A stretch of 35,735 nucleotides of DNA, taken from positions 1 to 35,735 of the forward strand of contig CALBQR010000045.1 of NCBI GenBank assembly GCA_937899895.1, read 5' to 3'. The notes under the pieces were generated by a model that had not been told where the DNA came from, did no database searches, and was given only the letters and a program-made list of their open reading frames with translations. Numbering within the stretch: the first letter of the stretch is position 1; the number at the start of each line of letters is the position of its first letter. The DNA is from an uncultured Alistipes sp. (lineage in GTDB: Bacteria > Bacteroidota > Bacteroidia > Bacteroidales > Rikenellaceae). Below are positions 22,578 to 29,877 of this stretch, in pieces. A program made the position numbers and the translations under genes.

Positions 22578-24650
22578 ATGAAGAAATTGTTTTCGACCCT
22601 CGTGGCATTGATGTTCGTCTTGACGGCGGCGGCTGATGAGGGTATGTGGCTTCCGAGCCTGATTGGTGAGCGTATCAAGGATATGCGCTCGAAGGGTTTC
22701 CGACTGACGGCCGACGATGTTTACAGCATCAATCGCGCCTCGATGAAGGACGCTGTGGTGCTGTTCAATGGCGGTTGCACGGGCGAGTTGATCTCGTCGG
22801 AGGGTCTGCTGCTCACAAACCACCACTGCGGTTATGGCGCGATCCAGAGCCACAGTAGCGTCGAGCACGACTACCTGACCAACGGTTTTTGGGCGATGTC
22901 GCGCGAGCAGGAGCTGCCCAATCCCAACCTCTATGTTGCGATTTTGGTGCGTATGGAGGATGTTACCGACCGTGTGAAGGCGGGTGGCGACGAGAAGATC
23001 AACGACAACATCGCAGCCATCCGAAAGGAGGCTTCGGAGGGTGGTCGCTATTCGACTTCGGTCGAGTCGCTGTACTATGCTAATCAGTACTTTCTGTTTG
23101 TGTATGAGAAATTTACAGACGTTCGTCTGGTAGGTGCGCCCCCTTCGTCGATCGGCAAGTTCGGTGGCGACACCGACAACTGGATCTGGCCGCGCCACAC
23201 GGGCGACTTCTCGGTTTTCCGCGTCTATGCCGGCAAGGATAACAAGCCCGCCGACTTCTCGCGCGAGAATGTTCCCTATAAGCCTCGTCGCCACTTCAAG
23301 ATCTCGACCAAGGGTGTCGAGGAGGGCGATTTCACGATGATCTACGGCTTCCCCGGCAACACTCAGCGTTACGTGATTTCGTCGGCTGCTGACTATGTTG
23401 AGCGTCTGTCGGATCCGATGAAGATTCGCCTGCGCACGTTGCGTCTTGACGTGATCTCGAAGGCGCAGGAGGCCGACCCGAAGGTGCGTATCCAGTACGC
23501 CGCAAAGCACGCCAATATCGCCAATGCGTGGAAGAAATGGCAGGGCGAAGTGCTTGGTTTGGAGCGACTTGGCACGGTTGAGAAGAAGCGTGCCTACGAG
23601 CAGAAATTTGCCGCTTGGGCAGCGAACAAACCCGAATATGCAGACTTGCTCGACAAGATGTATGCCGCTTACGACGAGCTGCGCGATCCCTATTGGCGTG
23701 CCGAGTATTTTGCCGAGTCGATTTCGGCGATCGAGCTGGCGCAGCTGACCCGTATGGTCGCAACACGCAAACCCGCAACCGACGACAAATCGGTGGCCGC
23801 TTTCTATAAGAATTATGTTGCCGATATCGACCGCGATGTAGCAAAGAAATTGGTTGCAGCCTTTGTGGAAGACATTGACGCACAGTACATTCCCGAATCG
23901 GTAAAGAGCGAGATGGCGCGCTTTGCTTCGACCGATCACTTTGTCGATTATCTCTTCGACGAGAGCCCGCTGACCACGCCCGAAAAGTTCGCGGCATTGG
24001 CCTCGGATCCCGATCATCTGCCCTCGATTATGGAGAATGACCCGATGAACAAGTTCGTAACCGAGCTGATCAAGTGTGGTAACTTCTCGCAGCGTCGCTA
24101 TCGCAATATGAGCGATGCGCCGTCGATTGCGCAGTACTACGCTCCCTATATGCGCGCGCTGATGGAGTACGACCGCCAGATGGCTTTCTTCCCCGATGCA
24201 AACCTCACATTGCGAGTTGCTTACGGTAAGGTTGGCGGCTATCGTTACGCCGATGCAGTTTATCACAAGCACTACACCACGCTCGACGGAATCATCGAGA
24301 AAGACGATCCCGCGATCTACGATTACGACATTCCGCAGGCTCTGCGCGACATCTACGCAGCGAAGGATTACGGTCGTTGGGGTCAGATGATGGACGGTCG
24401 TTACACCGTTCCCGTCTGCTTCATCGCCTCGAACCACACCACAGGCGGCAACTCCGGCTCGCCCGTGCTGAATGGTCGTGGCGAGCTGGTGGGTATCAAC
24501 TTCGACCGCACGTGGCTCTCGACGATGAGCGACATCGAGTTCGACCCCGAAATCTGCCGCAATATCGCCGTTGATATTCGTTACGTGCTGTTCGTAATCG
24601 ACCGTATCGGTGGTGCAGGCTATCTGCTTGACGAGATGGAGCTTAAATAA
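22578..24650 (+). CDS. S46 dipeptidyl-peptidase, DPP11 type (Asp/Glu-specific)
   Basis: 690 residues with a Sec signal peptide (KKLFSTLVALMFVLTAAAD). It is a chymotrypsin-fold serine peptidase with a helical cap. His83 lies in LLTNHHCGYGA, the catalytic Asp in the DTDNWIWPRHTGDF block (residues 198-211), and Ser626 in GGNSGSPVLNG. Arg644 (NFDRTW) lies exactly 18 residues after the catalytic Ser, as Arg673 does after Ser655 in Porphyromonas gingivalis DPP11. DPP7 has Gly there, so preference for Asp/Glu at P1 is expected. It would remove dipeptides from oligopeptides in the periplasm, for amino acid nutrition. Signal peptide, triad and length are all normal for the family. Confidence 0.93.
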   Translation: MKKLFSTLVALMFVLTAAADEGMWLPSLIGERIKDMRSKGFRLTADDVYSINRASMKDAVVLFNGGCTGELISSEGLLLTNHHCGYGAIQSHSSVEHDYLTNGFWAMSREQELPNPNLYVAILVRMEDVTDRVKAGGDEKINDNIAAIRKEASEGGRYSTSVESLYYANQYFLFVYEKFTDVRLVGAPPSSIGKFGGDTDNWIWPRHTGDFSVFRVYAGKDNKPADFSRENVPYKPRRHFKISTKGVEEGDFTMIYGFPGNTQRYVISSAADYVERLSDPMKIRLRTLRLDVISKAQEADPKVRIQYAAKHANIANAWKKWQGEVLGLERLGTVEKKRAYEQKFAAWAANKPEYADLLDKMYAAYDELRDPYWRAEYFAESISAIELAQLTRMVATRKPATDDKSVAAFYKNYVADIDRDVAKKLVAAFVEDIDAQYIPESVKSEMARFASTDHFVDYLFDESPLTTPEKFAALASDPDHLPSIMENDPMNKFVTELIKCGNFSQRRYRNMSDAPSIAQYYAPYMRALMEYDRQMAFFPDANLTLRVAYGKVGGYRYADAVYHKHYTTLDGIIEKDDPAIYDYDIPQALRDIYAAKDYGRWGQMMDGRYTVPVCFIASNHTTGGNSGSPVLNGRGELVGINFDRTWLSTMSDIEFDPEICRNIAVDIRYVLFVIDRIGGAGYLLDEMELK

Positions 24651-24674
24651 TACGCAGAATTCAAACTTATTTGG

Positions 24675-24755
24675 CAAAATCTTCGATTTTGAAACACTCT
24701 CGCGGGCTCGCCATTCGGGCTACCGCCCCAGCCCGCGAGTGTGCGCACGCCATTT
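24675..24755 (-). repeat. Dispersed structured repeat, copy 6 (degenerate, inverted orientation)
   Basis: Short hairpin CAAAATC-TTC-GATTTTG (24675-24691), then ACACTCTCGCGGGCT (24694-24708) pairing with AGCCCGCGAGTGT (24730-24742) with a 2-nt bulge as in copy 4. The inner hairpin (TCGCC...GGCTA) carries a mismatch, and the C-run is broken (CCGCCCC). GCCATTT (24750-24756) matches the outer end of copy 4. The rest of the 198-nt gap to the next gene has a small CCTGC-GTA-GCAGG hairpin (24813-24825). Confidence 0.7.
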
Positions 24756-24848
24756 GAGCGAATTTTGTTTTTCAGTCCTGCAAACAAATAAGCGTTAGCA
24801 AAGGAGGAAAAGCCTGCGTAGCAGGATTAATTGTGAATTATTAATATT

Positions 24849-26510
24849 ATGGACTGGTTTGAAACCCTGTATCTCACGCCGTCGCCGTTGCAGGCCGTGG
24901 TTGTCATTTCGACCATTTGCGCGGTGGGCTTAATGCTTGGACGAGTGCGTATTCGCGGCATTTCGTTGGGCGTTACATTTGTCTTTTTTGCGGGTATTCT
25001 GGCGGGTCATATCGGTTTGAAGATTGATCAGCAGATGCTGACGTTTGCCCAGAATTTCGGTCTGATCATCTTCGTTTATGAGCTTGGCTTGCAGGTCGGA
25101 CCGGGCTTTTTCAGTGCCTTCCGCAGTGGCGGTATGCGCCTGAATCTGTTGGGTTTAGGTGTTGCGCTGATCGGTACGGCGATGGCTGTCGGTATGACCT
25201 ACATAACCTCAATCCCGCTGTCGGATATGATGGGTATCCTGTGCGGAGCAACGACCAACACCCCCGCGCTCGGTGCGGCACAGCAGACCCTTTCGCAGTT
25301 GGGCGTTTCGGCAAGTGGCGCGGCATTGAGTTGCGCGGTAACCTACCCGTTGGGTGTTGTGGGCGTGATCTTGGCGATCATCGTGGTACGCAAGTTTTTT
25401 GCACGTAAGGAGGACTTCGCAGCACCCGATGCCGAGCACGTCAATACAACCTATATAGCCACCTTTATAGTTAGTAATAAGGCAATTGCGGGCAAGACAT
25501 TGGCAAAGATTGCCGAGTTGAGCAATATCCAATTTGTCATTTCGCGCGTGTGGCGTGAGGGTCGCGTTTCGGTCCCCGATGGCAAGACGACGATCGAACT
25601 TGGCGACCGCCTGCTGGTAACCACTTCGGAGCGCGATTCGGAGATGCTGACCGTACTTTTTGGCGAGCGCGAGCAGACCGATTGGAATCGTGGCGATGTG
25701 GATTGGAACAAGATCGACCGCCAACTGCTCTCGCGCAGTATCCTGATTACGCGCCCCGAAATCAATGGCAAACGCCTCGGCTCATTGCGCCTGCGCAATA
25801 GCTACGGTATCAACATTTCGCGTATCTACCGCAGTGGCGTGCCCCTGCTGGCGACACCCGATTTGGTGTTGCAACTTGGTGATCGTGTGATGGTTGTGGG
25901 CGAGGAACCGTCGATTGAGCGTGTCGAGAAGAAGCTCGGTAATGCCTCGAAAGAGTTGAGCGAGCCCAACCTGATGTCAATCTTTATCGGCCTGATTTTG
26001 GGTCTTGCGTTGGGTGCGGTACCGCTGTCGATGCCGGGCATTTCGGCACCCGTGCGTCTGGGTTTGGCAGGCGGACCGATCATTGTAGGTATTTTAGTTG
26101 GTACGTTCGGCCCCCGATTTGGCTTGATTACTTATACCACACGAAGCGCGAATTTGATGCTTCGTGGTTTGGGCCTTGCCCTCTATCTGGCCTGCTTGGG
26201 CCTTGATGCAGGTGCGCATTTCTTCGAGACGGTGATGCGTCCCGAAGGTGTGCTGTGGATTGCGGTAGGCTTCATGATTACTATTGTGCCTGTGCTGATT
26301 ATGGCACTTTACTCATTGAGAGTTAAGCACTTGGACTACGGTACTGTTTGCGGAATGTTGTGCGGCAGTATGGCAAATCCGATGGCTTTGAACTACGCCA
26401 ACGACACGATCGAGGGCGACAACGCCTCGGTGGCTTACGCGACGGTCTATCCGTTGGCGATGTTTACGAAGGTTGTTTTAGTTCAACTGATTCTGCTCTT
26501 TTTGATGTAA
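24849..26510 (+). CDS. AspT/YidE-type transporter with two TrkA-C domains
   Basis: 553 residues. Two blocks of about five to six membrane helices (roughly 10-180 and 370-553) flank a cytoplasmic region with two RCK_C (TrkA-C) domains at about 200-280 and 285-365. The first has SNIQFVISRVWREGRVSVPDG, the second SYGINISRIYRSGVPLL and GDRVMVVGEE. The repeated GATTNTPALGAAQQTL and CGSMANPMALNYAND segments are the duplicated AspT signature (TC 2.A.81). Relatives include aspartate-alanine exchangers and uncharacterised YidE/YbjL proteins; the RCK domains suggest regulation by a small ligand. The substrate cannot be told. It stands alone, after a dispersed repeat. Confidence 0.88.
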   Translation: MDWFETLYLTPSPLQAVVVISTICAVGLMLGRVRIRGISLGVTFVFFAGILAGHIGLKIDQQMLTFAQNFGLIIFVYELGLQVGPGFFSAFRSGGMRLNLLGLGVALIGTAMAVGMTYITSIPLSDMMGILCGATTNTPALGAAQQTLSQLGVSASGAALSCAVTYPLGVVGVILAIIVVRKFFARKEDFAAPDAEHVNTTYIATFIVSNKAIAGKTLAKIAELSNIQFVISRVWREGRVSVPDGKTTIELGDRLLVTTSERDSEMLTVLFGEREQTDWNRGDVDWNKIDRQLLSRSILITRPEINGKRLGSLRLRNSYGINISRIYRSGVPLLATPDLVLQLGDRVMVVGEEPSIERVEKKLGNASKELSEPNLMSIFIGLILGLALGAVPLSMPGISAPVRLGLAGGPIIVGILVGTFGPRFGLITYTTRSANLMLRGLGLALYLACLGLDAGAHFFETVMRPEGVLWIAVGFMITIVPVLIMALYSLRVKHLDYGTVCGMLCGSMANPMALNYANDTIEGDNASVAYATVYPLAMFTKVVLVQLILLFLM

Positions 26511-26553
26511 AGTAATCGAGGCGGATTTGCCGAACACGCTTATATATATAATT

Positions 26554-26596
26554 TACTTTTGCGGCTGCGATATTCCCATTTTTATCACTATCTTTG
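26554..26596 (+). promoter_or_regulatory. Promoter region of prfC
   Basis: Two -7 matches, TACTTTTG (26554-26561) and TATCTTTG (26589-26596), precede prfC; the second is 30 nt before the start codon. The -33 boxes are not at ideal spacing. Confidence 0.45.
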
Positions 26597-26625
26597 CGGC
26601 CTGAAAAATTGATTTACAATAGAAA

Positions 26626-28203
26626 ATGACCTTACAAGAAGAGATCACACGCAGGCGTACATTCGCCATCATCAGCCACCCTGACGCGGGTAAGACAACG
26701 CTGACCGAAAAATTGCTGCTCTTCGGTGGTGCAATCCACGTTGCAGGTGCCGTTAAGAGCAACAAAATCAAGAAGACCGCAACCTCGGACTTTATGGAGA
26801 TCGAGCGTCAGCGCGGTATCTCGGTCGCTACATCGGTGATGGGTTTTGAGTATGGCGGTTGCAAAATCAATATCCTTGATACTCCGGGCCACGAAGACTT
26901 TGCCGAGGATACCTACCGCACGCTGACGGCGGTCGATAGCGTAATCATCGTAATTGACGGTGCGAAGGGTGTCGAGACGCAGACCCGCCGACTGATGAAT
27001 GTCTGTCGTATGCGCAAGACCCCTGTGATGGTCTATATCAATAAGTTGGACCGCCCGTCGAAGGATCCGTTCGATCTGCTCGACGAGGTCGAGAACGAGC
27101 TCCAAATCAAGGTGCGCCCCCTGGCGTTCCCCATCAGCAACGGCCCCACGTTCAAGGGCGTGTATAACATTTTTGAGCAGAATCTGTCGCTGTTCCTCTC
27201 TGACGAACGCCTAACAGCCGATGCTGAAACGGTTGATATTAAGCTCGATAGCCCCGATTTGGAGAAGTATATCGGTCGCTATGCACAGCAGTTGCGCGAC
27301 GATGTGGAGCTGGTCGATGGTGTCTATGAGCCGTTCGACCGCGAGGCCTATCTGCGTGGTGAGCTGGCACCCGTTTTCTTCGGTAGTGCGATCAACAACT
27401 TCGGTGTGCGCGAGCTGTTGGAGTGCTTTATCAACATCGCTCCTTCGCCCCGCCCCTCGACCACCGCACAGCGTCCGATCGAGCCTTCGGAGCAGAAGAT
27501 GACGGGCTTTGTCTTTAAGATTCACGCAAATATGGACCCCAACCACCGCGACCGAATCGCCTTCTTGAAGATCTGTTCGGGTACGTTCGAGCGTAACAAA
27601 AACTACCTCCACGTGCGCAGCGGCAAGCAGTTGAAGTTCTCGTCGCCGACGGCATTTATGGCCGAGAAAAAGTCGGTAATCGACTTCGCCTATCCGGGTG
27701 ATATCGTGGGTCTGCACGATACGGGTAACTTCAAAATTGGCGACACCTTCACTGAGGGCGAGAAGCTCACCTTTACGGGTATCCCGTCGTTTGCGCCTGA
27801 GTTGTTCCGCTATATCGAGAATGCCGACCCGATGAAATTCAAGCAGTTAAGCAAGGGTATCGACCAGCTGATGGACGAGGGTGTGGCGCAGTTGTTCACC
27901 TCGTCGCTCAATGGCCGCAAGATCATCGGTACGGTCGGAGCATTGCAGTTCGAGGTTATCCAGTACCGCTTGGAGCACGAGTACGGAGCAAAGTGTCGCT
28001 ACGAGCCGATTTCGATCTACAAGGCGTGCTGGATTGAGAGCGACAACGCAGCCCAGCTGACCGACTTCAAGCGTCGTAAGCATACCAATATGGCTGTCGA
28101 TAAGCACGGCCGAGATGTCTTTCTCGCCGATACGAGCTACGCGCTCGCTCTCGCGCAGGAGAACTTCCCCGATATCCGTTTCCACTTCACATCGGAGTTT
28201 TAG
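26626..28203 (+). CDS. prfC: Peptide chain release factor 3
   Basis: 525 residues, a translational GTPase. G1 SHPDAGKTTLTEKLLLFGG (residues 17-35), switch I GISVATSVMGFEY, G3 DTPGHEDFAEDTYRTL and G4 NKLDRPSKDP are present. The RF3-specific C-terminal domains follow (EVIQYRLEHEYGAKCRYEPI, VDKHGRDVFLADTSYAL). It recycles RF1 and RF2 from the ribosome after termination. The 25-residue shift from EF-G in the insert around 180-270 is typical of RF3. It is monocistronic with a strong terminator. Confidence 0.97.
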   Translation: MTLQEEITRRRTFAIISHPDAGKTTLTEKLLLFGGAIHVAGAVKSNKIKKTATSDFMEIERQRGISVATSVMGFEYGGCKINILDTPGHEDFAEDTYRTLTAVDSVIIVIDGAKGVETQTRRLMNVCRMRKTPVMVYINKLDRPSKDPFDLLDEVENELQIKVRPLAFPISNGPTFKGVYNIFEQNLSLFLSDERLTADAETVDIKLDSPDLEKYIGRYAQQLRDDVELVDGVYEPFDREAYLRGELAPVFFGSAINNFGVRELLECFINIAPSPRPSTTAQRPIEPSEQKMTGFVFKIHANMDPNHRDRIAFLKICSGTFERNKNYLHVRSGKQLKFSSPTAFMAEKKSVIDFAYPGDIVGLHDTGNFKIGDTFTEGEKLTFTGIPSFAPELFRYIENADPMKFKQLSKGIDQLMDEGVAQLFTSSLNGRKIIGTVGALQFEVIQYRLEHEYGAKCRYEPISIYKACWIESDNAAQLTDFKRRKHTNMAVDKHGRDVFLADTSYALALAQENFPDIRFHFTSEF

Positions 28204-28240
28204 GGGGATTCGGGAACCAAAATTCAAGACTCGAAATTAG

Positions 28241-28270
28241 GCCGCGCTCAAACAAGCGCGGCTTTTTCTT
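28241..28270 (+). terminator. Rho-independent terminator of prfC
   Basis: GCCGCGCT (28241-28248) pairs perfectly with AGCGCGGC (28255-28262), loop CAAACA, followed by TTTTTCTT. Confidence 0.9.
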
Positions 28271-28278
28271 TGCAAGCA

Positions 28279-28330
28279 ATTTAGACTCATCATCGGCTGG
28301 GTGGCGGCCTTCGGCCGAGCCGTAGATATT
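28279..28330 (+). repeat. Dispersed structured repeat, copy 5 (truncated)
   Basis: Starts like copy 1 (TTTAG-A-CTCATCATCGGC) just after the prfC terminator. It has a G-rich single-sided run (GGGTGG, 28299-28304) and inner hairpin CGGCC-TTC-GGCCG (28305-28317). Only five bases of the right arm (AGCCG, 28318-28322) still pair with CGGCT; the rest is degraded and the second hairpin is missing. The remaining gap to the next gene (28331-28467) is AT-rich. Confidence 0.65.
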
Positions 28331-28467
28331 GACCAATTAATCCCGATCTCCACGAAATAGCTTAATTAATATTGAATTTTGCCTCAAATCTCCCGATTTT
28401 TTCAAAATTGTTAATAATTGGTAGATAAATTCTCGTGCGGGTGCGGATTTTGTTGTGTGTTCTTCGA

Positions 28468-28475
28468 TAATTTTG
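28468..28475 (+). promoter_or_regulatory. Promoter -7 element of the DUF3467 gene
   Basis: TAATTTTG, 23 nt before the start codon. A TTTG (28449-28452) is only 15 nt upstream, closer than usual. Confidence 0.45.
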
Positions 28476-28498
28476 CACCAACCAAAAGCACAGTTTCT

Positions 28499-28813
28499 AT
28501 GGCAGAAGCAAAACAGATGGGCATCGAGCTCAGTATTGACGAGCAGACGGCTCCGGGTACATATGCGAATCTGGTTGTGATTTCGCATTCGTCGTCGGAG
28601 TTTGTTCTCGATTTTGCGTCGATGTTGCCCGCAATGCCCAAGGCAAAGGTCCAGAGTCGAATCATTATGACTCCGGAGCACGCCAAGCGACTTATGATGT
28701 CGTTGCAGGAGAATATTATTCGCTACGAGAGTGCAATGGGAAAGATTGAGGTCCAGATGCAGCCGTCGGCCGACGAGGGTGTAACGATGGGCTTCAATGT
28801 GGGAGAGGCGTAG
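28499..28813 (+). CDS. DUF3467 family protein
   Basis: 104 residues. IELSIDEQTAPGTYANLVVISHSSSEFVLDF, MLPAMPKAKVQSRIIMTPEHAKRLMMSLQENI and YESAMGKIE match the small DUF3467 family found across Bacteroidota and some other bacteria, whose function is unknown. It is a two-layer alpha/beta protein by pattern, with no membrane segment or signal peptide, so cytoplasmic. The start at 28499 follows a -7 element by 23 nt; the longer frame (28418) would start upstream of the promoter. It lies alone between prfC and rpmH. Confidence 0.85.
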   Translation: MAEAKQMGIELSIDEQTAPGTYANLVVISHSSSEFVLDFASMLPAMPKAKVQSRIIMTPEHAKRLMMSLQENIIRYESAMGKIEVQMQPSADEGVTMGFNVGEA

Positions 28814-28928
28814 CGTCAAAATATAGCGAATGACAAAAATATTGTCGAAAAATCGGGTGTTTAGCCACTCCGATAGGGGTTGTAGTGTGAAATTCAGCGC
28901 ATAAACCTTAAAATATTGTGTCAAAATT

Positions 28929-28958
28929 TTTGGAAAAGCCAAAAATGTTATACCTTTG
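28929..28958 (+). promoter_or_regulatory. Promoter of rpmH
   Basis: TTTG (28929-28932), 18 nt, TACCTTTG (28951-28958); predicted start near 28965, giving a 44-nt leader. Confidence 0.65.
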
Positions 28959-29008
28959 CACTCCGCAAAGGACAATTTTTTGAAAACAAAATATAAAAAG
29001 ATAGAGTT

Positions 29009-29176
29009 ATGGCGATGAAAAGAACATTCCAGCCTTCGCGCAGGAAGAGAATCAACAAGCACGGTTTCCGTCAGAGAATGGCAACCGCTAACGGTCGTAA
29101 GGTACTGGCTGCACGTCGTGCAAAGGGCCGCAAGAAGCTGACCGTTTCGGACGAGGCTACTTTCAAGTACGCTTAA
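29009..29176 (+). CDS. rpmH: 50S ribosomal protein L34
   Basis: 55 residues, with the canonical KRTFQPSRRKRINKHGFRQRM start and ANGRKVLAARRAKGRKKLTVSDE core of L34. The protein binds 23S rRNA in the large subunit. It is slightly longer than the E. coli protein (46 residues) through a short C-terminal tail (EATFKYA), as usual in Bacteroidota. In most bacteria rpmH precedes rnpA; here no rnpA follows. Instead the RNase P RNA gene lies just downstream on the other strand. Confidence 0.97.
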   Translation: MAMKRTFQPSRRKRINKHGFRQRMATANGRKVLAARRAKGRKKLTVSDEATFKYA

Positions 29177-29203
29177 TCGCGTAGAAGACGGTAACGCCAA
29201 AAT

Positions 29204-29238
29204 AAGAGCTATCCCAGATAGGGGTGGCTCTTTTTTGT
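29204..29238 (+). terminator. Rho-independent terminator of rpmH
   Basis: AAGAGCTATCCC (29204-29215) pairs with GGGGTGGCTCTT (29221-29232) with G-U and small mismatches, followed by a T-run. Confidence 0.85.
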
Positions 29239-29274
29239 TTGTCGCAATGGGAGTATCGTGTTAATTGTGAATTG

Positions 29275-29319
29275 AAAAAACGGAACCGACCACGTGCAAG
29301 ACGATGATCGATTCCGTTT
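29275..29319 (-). terminator. Terminator of rnpB
   Basis: On the minus strand AAACGGAATCGA pairs with TCGGTTCCGTTT (one G-U pair) and is followed by a T-run. It starts just after the 3' end of the RNase P RNA. Confidence 0.8.
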
Positions 29320-29324
29320 AAGCT

Positions 29325-29693
29325 GTGCAGAGGTGGTATAAGCCGGGTTCTGTACTCCGCGAGCGGAGCCTCTACCATTTATCTACGATGTCGATCACTC
29401 GACACCTCCAGCAACCTACCCCCCGACATTGGACGAGTAACCCTTAATTGTCGGTATACGCGGTCTTGCAACCCGTCAGGCGTACTGACCCGCACGTGTC
29501 GCCACGGCAGCGGTGGGCTCTTACCCCACCTTTTCACCCTTACCCGCCAAGCCCACACGTGGGCGGCAGGCGGTTATTCTCTGTTACGCTACTATGACCT
29601 CGCGGCCATCTTCCCGTTAAGAAGCACGGCACTCTGCGTTGCCCGGACTTTCCTCCCTCCCCTTGCGGGGACAGCGGTAGAGCCCGCCTCTGC
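29325..29693 (-). ncRNA. rnpB: RNase P RNA (class A)
   Basis: Read on the minus strand, the RNA begins GCAGAGGCGGGC and contains GAGGAAAGTCCGGGC (the P4 5' strand). Near the end come ATAAATGGTAGAGG and ACAGAACCCGGCTTAT (the P4 3' strand and 3' region). It closes with CCACCTCTGC, which pairs with the 5' end to form P1. The length, about 370 nt, is typical. The RNA is the catalytic part of RNase P, which removes 5' leaders from pre-tRNAs. A perfect promoter sits immediately upstream and a terminator follows. The ends are accurate to a few nucleotides. Confidence 0.96.
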
Positions 29694-29698
29694 GGCTA

Positions 29699-29730
29699 CA
29701 AAGGTACGGTGAATAAATCGAAAAACCAAA
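29699..29730 (-). promoter_or_regulatory. Promoter of rnpB
   Basis: On the minus strand TTTG (29727-29730), 20 nt, TACCTTTG (29699-29706): a perfect consensus. The predicted start at about 29692 coincides with the 5' end of P1 of the RNA. Confidence 0.85.
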
Positions 29731-29840
29731 CGGGCGAGGGAAGTCGCAAGGGGAGCTCTTTTGAGCGTTGTGCTTGTGGTGCAAAATATCTTTGTTAATC
29801 GATTTTTTCGTAAGAGAGAATATGAAATGATAATATTTTG

Positions 29841-29848
29841 TATATTTG
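29841..29848 (+). promoter_or_regulatory. Promoter -7 element of the AT-rich gene
   Basis: TATATTTG, 29 nt before the chosen start codon. This places the transcription start after the earlier in-frame ATGs, or on top of one, and favours 29878 as the start. Confidence 0.5.
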
Positions 29849-29877
29849 CTATGAATTTAACTAATCTACTTAGGTTT

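Noticed and set aside
21957..24677. A 906-residue open frame on the minus strand opposite maf and the S46 peptidase
   Set aside because: It lies wholly antisense to two well-identified genes, has low-complexity His/Arg/Gln/Val-rich sequence and no motif. It results from the codon use (few TTA, CTA and TCA codons) of the sense genes.
29325..29693. Repeated GC-rich blocks that might suggest a CRISPR array or rRNA fragment
   Set aside because: The order of conserved segments is that of RNase P RNA. No CRISPR array, tRNA or rRNA was found anywhere in the window.
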